Positions 1 to 8,337 of a stretch of DNA of 18,513 nt are shown one piece after another; position 1 is the stretch's first letter; every line of letters starts with the position of its first letter. Source of the DNA: Acanthaster planci (lineage: Eukaryota > Echinodermata > Asteroidea > Valvatida > Acanthasteridae). Below the pieces are notes generated by a model. That model was not told where the DNA came from, made no database searches, and saw only the letters and a list, made by a program, of their open reading frames with translations. The translations under genes and the position numbers were made by a program. Location of the stretch: assembly GCF_001949145.1 (NCBI RefSeq), contig NW_019091408.1, positions 1,527,422-1,545,934 of the forward strand, in the 5' to 3' direction.

Positions 1-249
1 TAGCTGTGTTGTGTAACTTGTGTCCGTTTTCTGGGCTTCGTTGCAAACATATTTTTGGTACTGCTGGCACGACAGCAGCATCAGGTCGTGATACACTGAA
101 TGGTACGGCAGAAAGTAATTATGAGTCACCAATTCGGTTGTCCAAGCGGGAGCTTTGGGCCAGCCTAACGTGCGTGGTTCCGGTGAGCTGTACATGTACA
201 GTACGTTGTTAACCTTGTCCCGTTTGGCCGTCGTGGCCATGAACCCCAT
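1..249 (-). CDS. Possible 5' coding exon of an unidentified divergent gene, cut by the window edge
   Basis: Read on the minus strand, this frame is open from a TAA just upstream of about position 355 to the window edge, roughly 118 codons. Two in-frame ATGs lie at 249 and 240; the first has A at -3 and G at +4. From 249 the product starts MGFMATTAKRDKVNN and later contains LGWPKAPAWTTELVTHNYF and several Tyr, Cys and Gln residues. I do not recognise the family. The stretch is richer in G+C than the AT-rich DNA to its right and reads like a soluble protein. It points away from the hydroxyacid oxidase gene, leaving about 1 kb between the two starts, so a shared promoter region is possible. A splice-acceptor-like site near 348 means the exon could begin there. 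Overlapping plus-strand frames (6-212, 155-355) are shorter. No homology was confirmed, so this could still be a chance open frame. Confidence 0.4.
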   Translation of the reverse strand, partial: MGFMATTAKRDKVNNVLYMYSSPEPRTLGWPKAPAWTTELVTHNYFLPYHSVYHDLMLLSCQQYQKYVCNEAQKTDTSYTTQL

Positions 250-1251
250 ATTACGTTCGTGGGACCGGGGACGACAAATCTTATTTCTTTCTGCGCATAA
301 CCAGAGCCTCATATTAATTATAGGCTGTTCACAAGACAACTCTCTCCCTGTATAACCGATTCTTTAATTTTATATTTTTTTAAGTATACTTGTCTTAGGC
401 CTAAATCAGAATTTTTTTTACTTTCATAAATGTTGGAGACAACCAGCTTAATTTAGCAAATTTGGCTGTACATGTATTTGTCAAATGTTCGTTTATTATT
501 TCTTGTGTTATAGAAAATTAAACACATTTGATTCAAATTGAGAAATTTTAATCAAGTCATTTGATTAAAATCACAAACCACAGTAAGCCCAAGGTCACTT
601 ACCGTATAAATGCCAGATAGATAAAAGATTGTGTCCCATGTACCCTGAGAGAACAAAGTCCTGGTATAACTTTCAACAAAATTAGAGTTTACAGGAATTT
701 ATGTAGGGCTTACATGTACTAGGAACTTTACCAGTGTGTGAAAAAATGGCAGATCACATGCACATGTATTTATTTTACATGATCTGCATGTTTCTGCTGC
801 CAGTGCTCAGGCTTGATTGAAACTCACTTTTTTACAACTTAATTTTAGGAGTATTTGTTTACTGGCTTTGATTTCACTACATAAAACCAGCATTTCTAAT
901 CCCGGCTTTAAAAATACATACATGTGCACTTGTTGCGAAAAAGTGTATAATGCTGATACTGGAGTGCTCACAGAAGGGATTTTTCCATTTAAAATGTGCG
1001 ACACCTGGAAATATTACAAATACAAGGCTGAATACATGAATGTAGGTAGGAAAAAATTCAGAATGCCGATTCAAAGCAGTGATTTTAACAAAAATGAATG
1101 GATTTAAATTGTCGTTTTCAATGACTTAATTAAATCAAGGTGATTTAAATTCGCCAATCTTGCTCAGAACCCCTAATGATTCTGGTGCATGTACATTTAC
1201 ATGTACAGTGTATGTTTGAAATTGTTTCCTTTTCTTAAATTTTTCCTTTAG
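250..1251. other. Intergenic and 5' region between the divergent frame and the hydroxyacid oxidase gene
   Basis: AT-rich DNA with no gene I can support. It holds several TACATGTA motifs (near 470, 712 and 1197) and two copies of a degenerate GATTTAAATC-type repeat (about 528-575 and 1101-1151). It ends in a long pyrimidine tract and AG at 1250-1251, a good splice acceptor. The hydroxyacid oxidase gene therefore probably has an untranslated first exon somewhere in this stretch. I could not place a transcription start or a TATA box. Confidence 0.5.
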
Positions 1252-1473
1252 AGTGTGCGGGAATCATTTAACTTTGTCCGCCGACATTGAAGTTTCCGGA
1301 ACTTCAACCAGAAGAGCTGGGCTGTTCAAATTCAGCATGGCATCGACGCCAGTCTGTGTAGAGGACTTTGAACCATACCTCAAGGCAGGCGTGTCTGACT
1401 TTGTCTGGGGATATTACAGATCGGGAGCTGATGGCGAACAGACACTGAGAGACAATCCACGGGCCTTTCAGAG
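1252..1473 (+). CDS. HAO1: Hydroxyacid oxidase exon 1 (5' UTR 1252-1336, coding 1337-1473)
   Basis: A pyrimidine-rich acceptor ends at 1251, so this is probably the second exon of the transcript. Coding starts at the ATG at 1337 and gives residues 1-45 plus two bases of Arg46, ending at the donor GTAGGA. It carries the N-terminal helix and the active-site motif [13 protein letters not shown] with Tyr26. The frame is open upstream to 1252, so a longer N-terminus from an upstream exon cannot be excluded, but the ATG at 1337 matches where family members begin. Confidence 0.85.
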
Positions 1474-4400
1474 GTAGGACCCCTTGGTGCTGAACAGACC
1501 ACCTAAAGGTGACTTTGAGAGTGCTCATGTTCAGCAAGTAAAAGTGCCCAGTCAACAAAGTTGAAGGGGCACATAGCATGTCTGCCTTTGTTCTACCCTG
1601 GGGTATGTGTGTGTCCGGAATATTCTTGTCAACATGATTAATAAATTGCATGTACATGTACTTGAGATTACTCGTGGTGATCCCAGGTGGGTCTTGGTAG
1701 ATTACTTATTAAAGTGAGCATGGTTCAAGATAATGGCCACATTGGCTGAAAAATTTATACATTGTAAATTAAATGATTCAAGAACTATTGTTGTGGAATT
1801 AGGCGTGGTATTAGTGGGGCAATTGTTTTTTTTAACTCTTCATTTTTGTTTGTTTCTGTTTGTTTCCCCAAAATACCGAATTTTCCTGGACAAAGGTATC
1901 GTCTTCGACCTCGTTGTTTGAGGGACGTGTCTCAACGAGACACTAGCACGTCTATCCTTGGTCATCGTCTTGCGTTCCCCGTCGGGGTGTCTCCCACAGC
2001 CTGTCACTGCTTTGCACACAAAGATGGAGAAGTTGCAACTGCTAAGGGTAAGCTTTACATGTAACTTGAAACATGCCATAATTCCCATTTACCACAAAAC
2101 CAAGTTCCGGCCCCTGAACTCAGGTTTTCAGCTCAGTGATACCAGGATTTTAAGCATGTCCTATCAGCAGCTGTATTGATACTTGAGGATTTTGTTACTT
2201 TTATAAAGTGCAAAATGACAGTAGTGAACAATTATATCCCTGTCGCTTGACTGAACACTGGGGGGTATGCCTATACTCAACACACACGTCAACTTTCGTA
2301 AAGCTACATGAAATCTCTAATGTTGAATTTAATTTTGTGAAGTTCTACATGTACATGTAAGCCATACTTTCCACTTAATCGCTTCAGTCAATTGCAAATT
2401 TGTCGCAGTTAGTGCATATACCACTATGAACATCTAACAACTAAGAAGCACGGTGCAATAACAATGGACGCTCATGGTTAGTGTACTGTGTTTCTTTTGT
2501 TAGATGTTCGTAGTGTCCTGATCTGTGCAGTTGTCTGTAAACTCTGAAACTATAGCAGAGTGAGTTGCCAACACTGTTTGCATAAATAGATCTGGCAGTA
2601 AAGAAGGGTGGGATGGCCACCTGCAGTAGGGATTTCCTGTTCAAAGTGTGCAAAACCTACAAACATTTCCAATCAGTAAAAAAAGTTCAAAAATTGAAAA
2701 TTTTTTGCCTTTTAACCTCCAAAAATAAATATATTGATTTAAATCAGTGATTTTTTTCAAAAAAATCATTTTGATTTAAATCAAGATGATTTTTTTTCAA
2801 AAAAAATCATTTTGATTTAAATCAAGATTTAAATTGGTGATTTAAATACCTAATGCAAGTTCTAGCAATGACTGTAGTTTGACCACTAGTCACCTCTTTA
2901 TACCAATTCTGCACATATTACTGTCCCTCACAAACAACCCTAGTCAAAGTTCCTGACCATCTTTTTGAAATCTCAGTGTCACATATTTACCATCGGTTGC
3001 CATGCACTCTTTCTGCAGTCCAGGGCAGTTACTGGTATTCAGGTTGATGGTTCACTTTACTTTACACTTACCAGAATTGTGTAATGACAGAAGTCAATGA
3101 CTGCACTCAAGTTGACTCAATTCGCAACAGGTAAATGACTCAACTTGACTCAAGTGGGAGCAAACGACTCAACTCAAGTCCCTCATCAGAAGACTAAAAG
3201 CTAATAAGACTCAATTCCCGATAAAGAAAACAGCTTCATTGGGAAACATTTACAATCATTAGGTATCGATTTATCGTGTTCACATCATGTCGCCAATATG
3301 GTACATGCACCTTCAATACGTGCATACCCTAAATAGCGGCCCTGTCAATGCCTGTACAGTGTCCTTCCTCAATGGCACAGCAACCATATCATGTTGTGGA
3401 CTTCCACCTTGTGATTCTGCATATATTAGGCCAGGCTGTAATTGCTGGCTAAAATTTATGCCCACATAGGGCCCATCTTGCAGGGGAGCTACTGTCTTTA
3501 TTTGATATTCCTGTGCACAAAGGAATTTTGAATGGATAAACCTTACCAGTTTCGTTGCATGGCAATCTCTTCAATGCAACCATGACTCAGTCTTAGTTCG
3601 AAAAATTGATTAGATACCGTACCTCTGGAGTTCGGATGACATTGGTTGAACTTAATATTCGTCATCAAATTTACCCTATCACACCATGGTTCTCTGGTAT
3701 CAGGCTGTAGTGATGAAGTGTTTGGTGCTATTTCCAGGCATATCAAGTGTTGGATCTGCCATGATTCTCAGCATGTGGTCCAACAGGACTCTGGAGGACG
3801 TAGCAGCCTCTGTGCCCCCCGACACGCCCTTGTTACTTCAGCTAACCATTCTGCGTGACAGATTCAGAGTGGAGGCAACAATCAGACGAGCCGAGAGAGC
3901 GGGCTTCAGAGCACTGGTGGTAACAGTAGATGAACCAATGCTGGGGAAAAGAGCCCATTACCAAGACTGGGAATTTGATGTGAGAGACATTGCGTAAGTA
4001 AATAAATCTCATAAGTGACTGTGGCACTAGTACATGTAGGTACTACAGGTAGCTGTACTCTAGTGGCAGACTGTACTTAAATGAATGTTACAGTGGTTTC
4101 GATGTTCCATATGAGTGGGTGTGGCTATACATATAGGTGCAAGACATTACATTCAACCAATCAGTTGGAAGCTACCAATAGTGTGGCAGTGCATGATTGG
4201 ATGCTGGAAAAAAATCTGAAAAATATGGAAGCATTTCATTTGAGTCGTTCTCGATGTATGAAAGGGACATGTCGAAACCAATTGTCACAGCTTGAGAAAA
4301 CATCAGTCTAAACATACAAAGCATCCGATGCCAGTGATGTACATGTCGCGCTTTGATGCTGAGCCTTGGCCTTAAGGCTGCCTTGTGGCTTGATTTTTGG

Positions 4401-7400
4401 GACTTGGCCTTAGCTTTAAGGCTTGAAGGCAAAAGTCTTGGCCATGACCTTTGCCTTGACATTGTTATGATGTCATCCAGGGACAGTTTATTGTAAGGCT
4501 AGTTCATTACAAAGGATTTTGTGCTCAAATTGTGAACCCAGAATTTACTCACCAAAAACATTTCTTTAAACAGGTTAATTGCTTGCTTATTGCTATGTAC
4601 TTAAACAACAGTGAATCACCAAAAGGAAAGAACTTTATTCCAATTTCCAGCAAAGTCTTCAACAGCAGGAGTTTCTTGTGTACATCACAGTTGTGCTCAT
4701 AAAAACCGAAACCCCAAAACACTGAAATGCTGTTTGAAAATGAGATAATCTAAGGCCATGTCGGAAATGGGCTTCCAGAGCTACGGCTAGGTCTATTGTC
4801 AGCACATCTCCATGTACTTTTAATGGAGTGAAGACCTAGACCTAGCTCTAGACAACAGATTCGGATGCAGCCTGAGACACACCTGTGCGTTTTGAAGGTT
4901 TGTGTAAAACAATTCCATCCTGTCCATTGCAGCTACCCTTTAAGTTAATCATGTTTTGCCATGGGGGAGGGAAACACCCTAGATTTGTACACTTTTATAG
5001 AGCATGTCACCCAAAAGCTGCAGCCCTAATTGTAGCATTCAGTCTCTCCCAAAGTAATGCATGTAGTTAAAAGTGGTATCAAATTGAAGCTGACAGTGTT
5101 TTCTACTTATACCACAAATTTCATTTGAAGCTCATGCTGCAGTGCAGTGACATTTTCAATTATGTAGCAGAACTCTATCCGACGGAAGCTCAAACAGTTT
5201 GTCTTGCAAGTGTATGCAATCACTCAATTTAAATCCTAACTTACCACTCAGATTTACTTTTAATTACTGTGTTCTTCACTGTTTGGATTTTTTTAATTCT
5301 AAACTTGATGAAACTGGCAGATGAATGTGTAAGTTTTTATTTCAGATGACACTGGTTGTTTCATCAATTATGCAGTGAGTTTGTTTGAAAGAAAACAACT
5401 TCAGTTCAAACTGTGCATTTTCAGTCAATAACAAAGTGATCTCATTTACTTCTGTATTAAACATTAACCACTACAAACCATACATGTATTTCAGGAGACA
5501 GTTTGTTCATTGATAGTAAATACAAGAGATTTTAACACACAACAGAACTCTGTGTAGCTCAGTATCCTCATTCTGTCGGCCATTTTCAATGGTTTAATGT
5601 GTTAAATGGAGTAAACATAGGGTTTTGATTACCACATTTGGTAATCTCCTTGGGCAGTAATACAAAAATAGTTGTCTTATGTAATGGAGATCATCTCCAC
5701 AGTGCATCGTAGTATTTAAATGAAGTCTTCAGTTTTGAAGAGGTAACATTTAAAATTTCAACCCAATACTAAAACAACAATTTCCCAAGTAATTCTTTTA
5801 GGAGAAAGTAAATGTTTCTTTTAGGTTGCATGCCTGTCTTTGGGTGACAAGCTGTATAATTAGTAGTTTGAGGGCCTTGGCCTTAAGGCTCGAGGGTCAA
5901 AGCATGAGCCTTGACCTTGAGAATCAAATCCTTTGAGAGACACAACTTAGTGACTTTTGTTAATCTTCCTTGGAAAGGTTCCCTCAAATTCTGCTTCCTG
6001 GCGAGCGATACATTGTTGATCAGATACCATTTTCCGATTCACGAACATGGAACGAAATTCTGTGGCTGAAACAATTGACATCACTTCCAATCGTGCTGAA
6101 GGGTATACTCACAGGTGAGAAAGACAACTTTTGATCATCAATTATTCGTAGAGTTGATCTGGGCCTTGGCATGAGTCTGACAGTGCTGAAGGAAGAGTAG
6201 CTCTGTGTTCACACGTGGAACATCCCACATACTGGTACTCATTCCTGCACGAATAACTTTTCATCTAATTTGAATAAAGGTTGTAGCACCCTCACACATA
6301 CCATGTACTGTTGGCAATGGCTATCTAGTGACTCCCCTGATTAAGGATATTTGTGCTCATTGAGCATGTTGTGCGAGTCTTGGTGGACATGGGCCTAATT
6401 AAGAACATATACAGCATCAGGCATGTCAGGAAAGGCTGTTTTCCAATAAATCCCACAGGCCCTACAGTTCACTGAACTGTAGGGCCTGTGGGATTCCTGG
6501 CAGGATTCCAATCATTTAATTGTTTAAAGTGCGACTCAAATCTACCATTAGGTCTTCTTTAGTTTAGAAATGCTTGAAGGAGTTCTGTACATGTAAAGGA
6601 GTTCTGTACACGTACATTAAAATTGAGCTGCTTTTAATTTTGTGAGACTTTCTTTTCATCACCTTCTTCAATTCCTGTATTACAGCTGAAGATGCAGTGG
6701 AGGCTGTGAGGCATGGTGCAGCTGGTATCCTAGTGTCTAACCACGGTGGCCGACAGCTGGACGGGGTACCAGCTACGGTAAAGTCCAAATCAGCTACATG
6801 TAGGTGCCTCAGAATAACACGCCTACATGAAGTAGGTGCAGTCACGAGCCACTGCCAGCGTCTGTAGTCACACATTTTATTTCCTGCTGGTAATAGGCAG
6901 ATTCTTGATGCAGATTGATACTTCAAAATACATGGATATTGCTCAGTGTACCTAGACCTGACAGCTTAGTAAATTATCTGGGCTTTTCCATTTCCCACCT
7001 CTTTATACATGTAGTACTGAACTGAAAACATAAAGTGCAGAGTTGTGTGTGCAAACGCAGTAGCGCAAGAACCAGCGCATGAACTAGCAAGTGCCGGTAC
7101 TCCATTCGTTGGTTCAAAGTGGAGTCACACTTCAGTTCTCCTGTAGCTGAATTTTGAGGGCTGATTTAATATCACCAACAGATCGACGTCTTGGCAGAGA
7201 TCGTCAATGCAGTGCGTGGTTCCGGTGTGGAGGTGTATCTTGATGGAGGAGTACGTAAAGGCACCGATGTCCTCAAAGCCCTTGCCTTGGGTGCACGAGC
7301 CGTCTTCATCGGCCGACCAGCACTGTGGGGCCTCGCTTACGATGTACGTATTAAAATCTTCATTGTGGTCTTAGAAAAGTAATGCCCCTACGTGTACCTC

Positions 7401-8337
7401 AGATTTCCAGAAGAAAGAAGATGCAGCTCTGGTCTAAAACAAGGACATGGAAATGTCACCCTTTTCAGCAGAAGCGCATTTAACAGCTAATCAAAAACAA
7501 ACTTACCAGAGTGTGAATGCTCAGATTCAGGAAATGGAGTACATCGTACTAGATTGCCATTGGAAAGCATCTTCCTGAGCAATAAACTCTTCCATGGATG
7601 TTTATTTCGAGTAAAACACTAACATTTTGTCTCAATGTTATTTTATATAGGGTGCGAAAGGAGTGGAAAAAGTTCTGGGGATTCTGAAAGAGGAATTCAG
7701 CCTCGCCATGGCTTTAAGTGGTAACTTTTGTTAGTCTTGAATTTCCAGTAACTGCTTAAGAATGTACTTGTAGTTTGTCAATATTAATTCAAAAAAGGTT
7801 TCTAATAGTTGACTACCCTTCCAAATGATGGTGTTTTGTCCTAGCCATGTTTCATGTCACCATTTAAAGTCAGTCCAGTCTTGACGCCACAAAGTTAAAA
7901 TTGCAAAATACATGTAATATGTACACCATATAAACCCTAACTGAGCCGAGTTATTTTGGCCTCTCTCACAGCCGGGTGGGATGGATTCCCCTCCCCAATT
8001 CCCCCCCCCCAGTGCTGCTGTGCCACTCCCAATTTTTAAAACCTTGGTAGGCATGTATAGACACTCCTTATCATTACAACTATGTAGTTTGAAGTCAATC
8101 AACTAAGCAACTATATTCAGTAAACCTCAGATTTGTGCAAGTCAGATTTTCGTTGATGTTGGAAAAAATCTGTCAGCCCCAGTCAATTTGACCTATAGTT
8201 CAAGGTTTTGCTGTACATGTACATCAGTTATGTGGATACCAGATCAAGACACAAATCTTTCCCTATTCACAGGTTGTTCTTCAGTAGCAGACATCACATC
8301 AGACTTGATCTCTATGCCATCTTACAGCAAGCTGTAG
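1337..8337 (+). CDS. HAO1: Peroxisomal FMN-dependent 2-hydroxyacid oxidase (glycolate oxidase family), eight coding exons
   Basis: This enzyme family oxidises 2-hydroxy acids such as glycolate to 2-oxo acids with FMN and passes electrons to oxygen, giving H2O2, in peroxisomes. The eight exons join in phase (1071 nt) to 356 residues, near the family's usual 350-370. The ATG at 1337 has a good context (A at -3, G at +4) and fits the family N-terminus. Conserved sites seen: Tyr26 in GYYRSGA, Trp110, Gln131, Asp161 and Arg168 in VDEPMLGKR, Lys223 in PIVLKG, His247 and Arg250 in [10 protein letters not shown], and FMN phosphate-loop residues in [19 protein letters not shown] (about 278-296). The last three residues are SKL, a canonical PTS1 peroxisomal signal. 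Two oddities: the second active-site Tyr (human Tyr132) is Thr133, and the variable loop between Arg168 and Lys223 is about 14 residues shorter than in human HAO1. Whether it is orthologous to HAO1 or HAO2 cannot be decided here, so the symbol is provisional. Confidence 0.9.
1896..2047 (+). CDS. HAO1: Hydroxyacid oxidase exon 2
   Basis: Encodes the end of Arg46 to the first base of Gly97. It reads [20 protein letters not shown] and then the strand with [15 protein letters not shown] and DGEVATAKG, the first beta strand and FMN-contacting loop of the TIM barrel. The acceptor is CAAAG at 1891-1895 and the donor is GTAAGC from 2048. The phase fits exon 1 (two bases plus one) and exon 3 (one base plus two). 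Confidence 0.87.
2422..2515 (+). ncRNA. Candidate pre-microRNA-like intronic hairpin
   Basis: In plus-strand RNA, 2422-2440 pairs with 2497-2515 (19 pairs) and 2443-2457 pairs with 2482-2496 (15 pairs). These are separated by a 2-nt bulge (2441-2442) and closed by a loop of about 24 nt. All four non-Watson-Crick positions are G-U wobbles on the plus strand, which is the transcribed strand of the host gene; on the other strand they would be A-C mismatches. Size (94 nt), stem length and loop fit a microRNA precursor. A short palindromic transposon remnant is the main alternative. I do not recognise a mature microRNA sequence. Confidence 0.4.
2732..2848. repeat. AT-rich palindromic repeat built on GATTTAAATC
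   Basis: Roughly 40-nt units alternate TTGATTTAAATCAA with runs of T and A that are themselves palindromic (GATTTTTTT then CAAAAAAATC). At least two full units and partial ones are visible. Related, more degenerate copies lie near 528-575 and 1101-1151. It could form hairpins or cruciforms; I see no coding content. Confidence 0.7.
3098..3175. repeat. Degenerate GACTCAA-type short repeat
   Basis: The words GACTCAA, ACTCAAGT and TTGACTCAA recur about seven times with irregular spacing in intron 2. It looks like a decayed microsatellite or minisatellite. Confidence 0.55.
3738..3993 (+). CDS. HAO1: Hydroxyacid oxidase exon 3
   Basis: Encodes residues 97-182. It contains [17 protein letters not shown] with Trp110, then QLTILRDR where Gln131 is conserved but the usual substrate-binding Tyr two residues later is Thr133 (codon ACC at 3845-3847), then [12 protein letters not shown] with Asp161 and Arg168. 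The acceptor is TTTCCAG ending at 3737. The donor is GTAAGT at 3994-3999. This is the largest coding exon. Confidence 0.88.
4355..4460. repeat. Degenerate CCTTGGCCTTAAGGCT repeat, copy 1
   Basis: Permutations of CTTGGCCTT, AAGGCTTG and CTTAAGGC recur through about 100 nt. The 17-nt word GCCTTGGCCTTAAGGCT at 4363-4379 is repeated exactly at 5874-5890 in the same intron. Confidence 0.6.
4777..4849 (+). repeat. Imperfect inverted repeat (hairpin) in intron 3
   Basis: Arms 4777-4794 and 4832-4849 pair at 16 of 18 positions. An inner CTCCAT/ATGGAG stem (about 4809-4827) is separated from them by an asymmetric internal loop. The right arm also contains a direct CCTAGA/CCTAGC repetition, so part of the pairing may reflect local duplication. 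Confidence 0.45.
5870..5925. repeat. Degenerate CCTTGGCCTTAAGGCT repeat, copy 2
   Basis: Shares an exact 17-nt word with the patch at 4363-4379 and continues with related words such as GAGCCTTGACCTTGAG. It lies about 50 nt upstream of exon 4. Confidence 0.6.
5978..6114 (+). CDS. HAO1: Hydroxyacid oxidase exon 4
   Basis: Encodes residues 182-228. It starts [20 protein letters not shown] and ends with [17 protein letters not shown], which carries the conserved Lys223. The exon covers the variable loop 4 region, shortened relative to mammalian enzymes; I found no extra exon in the intron before it that would restore the missing stretch. The acceptor is GGAAAG ending at 5977 and the donor is GTGAGA at 6115. 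The phase joins exon 3 to make Ala182. Confidence 0.85.
6449..6495. repeat. Perfect palindrome, 23-bp arms around one central base
   Basis: Positions 6449-6471 are the exact reverse complement of 6473-6495, with a single C at 6472. In RNA it would form a stem of about 20 pairs with a short loop. It lies in intron 4, about 190 nt upstream of exon 5. The absence of any mismatch suggests recent origin or selection. Confidence 0.9.
6686..6777 (+). CDS. HAO1: Hydroxyacid oxidase exon 5 (catalytic His/Arg)
   Basis: Encodes residues 228-258: [20 protein letters not shown] followed by [10 protein letters not shown]. It carries the catalytic base His247 and the substrate-binding Arg250. The acceptor is TATTACAG ending at 6685 and the donor is GTAAAG at 6778. 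It ends in phase 0. Confidence 0.9.
7182..7343 (+). CDS. HAO1: Hydroxyacid oxidase exon 6 (FMN phosphate site)
   Basis: Encodes residues 259-312, starting [20 protein letters not shown], then [20 protein letters not shown] and [14 protein letters not shown]. Asp279, Arg283 and the IGRP loop are the family's FMN phosphate-binding elements. The acceptor is CCAACAG ending at 7181 and the donor is GTACGT at 7344. Both ends are phase 0. Confidence 0.9.
7651..7720 (+). CDS. HAO1: Hydroxyacid oxidase exon 7
   Basis: Encodes residues 313-336, starting [20 protein letters not shown] and ending ALSG, the C-terminal helix of the family. The acceptor is TTATATAG ending at 7650 and the donor is GTAACT at 7721. 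One base of Gly336 is completed by the next exon. Confidence 0.88.
7721..8272 (+). other. Intron 7 of the hydroxyacid oxidase gene
   Basis: A 552-bp intron with GT at 7721 and AG at 8271-8272. It contains a run of C about 10 nt long near 8001-8010 and TACATGTA motifs near 7911 and 8214. No gene was seen. Confidence 0.6.
8273..8337 (+). CDS. HAO1: Hydroxyacid oxidase exon 8 with PTS1 signal SKL and stop
   Basis: Encodes residues 336-356, starting [11 protein letters not shown] and ending MPSYSKL, then TAG at 8335-8337. The acceptor is CTATTCACAG ending at 8272. SKL is the canonical peroxisomal matrix targeting tripeptide, which supports the gene model because it falls exactly at the end of the last exon. 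Confidence 0.9.

Larger units (their letters stand above)
2048..3737 (+). other. Intron 2 of the hydroxyacid oxidase gene
   Basis: A 1.69-kb GT/AG intron. It holds a tandem TACATGTA pair near 2347, a pre-microRNA-like hairpin (2422-2515), an AT-rich palindromic repeat (about 2732-2848) and a GACTCAA-type degenerate repeat (about 3098-3175). No coding exon was seen. Intron 1 (1474-1895) holds nothing distinct apart from TACATGTA motifs. Confidence 0.75.
3994..5977 (+). other. Intron 3 of the hydroxyacid oxidase gene
   Basis: A 1.98-kb GT/AG intron. It contains two patches of a CTTGGCCTTAAGGCT-type repeat (about 4355-4460 and 5870-5925) and an imperfect hairpin at 4777-4849. I searched it for an exon that would restore the missing loop-4 residues and did not find one. 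Confidence 0.7.
6115..7650 (+). other. Introns 4, 5 and 6 of the hydroxyacid oxidase gene
   Basis: Intron 4 (6115-6685) holds a perfect 47-nt palindrome. Intron 5 (6778-7181) and intron 6 (7344-7650) hold TACATGTA motifs or nothing distinct. The interval includes exons 5 and 6, described separately. No other gene was seen. Confidence 0.6.

Noticed and set aside
817-1107. Plus-strand open frame of 96 codons with several Cys and aromatic residues
   Set aside because: It starts at a TTG rather than ATG, lies in AT-rich DNA next to repeat fragments, has no recognisable motif, and an opposite-strand frame covers the same bases.
4172-4462. Minus-strand open frame of 96 codons in intron 3
   Set aside because: Half of it is the CTTGGCCTTAAGGCT repeat translated, which gives a Lys/Ser/Leu-rich artefact.
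8001-8010. Run of C as a possible regulatory or quadruplex site
   Set aside because: It is a single homopolymer run without the four-tract spacing needed for a quadruplex, and intronic.
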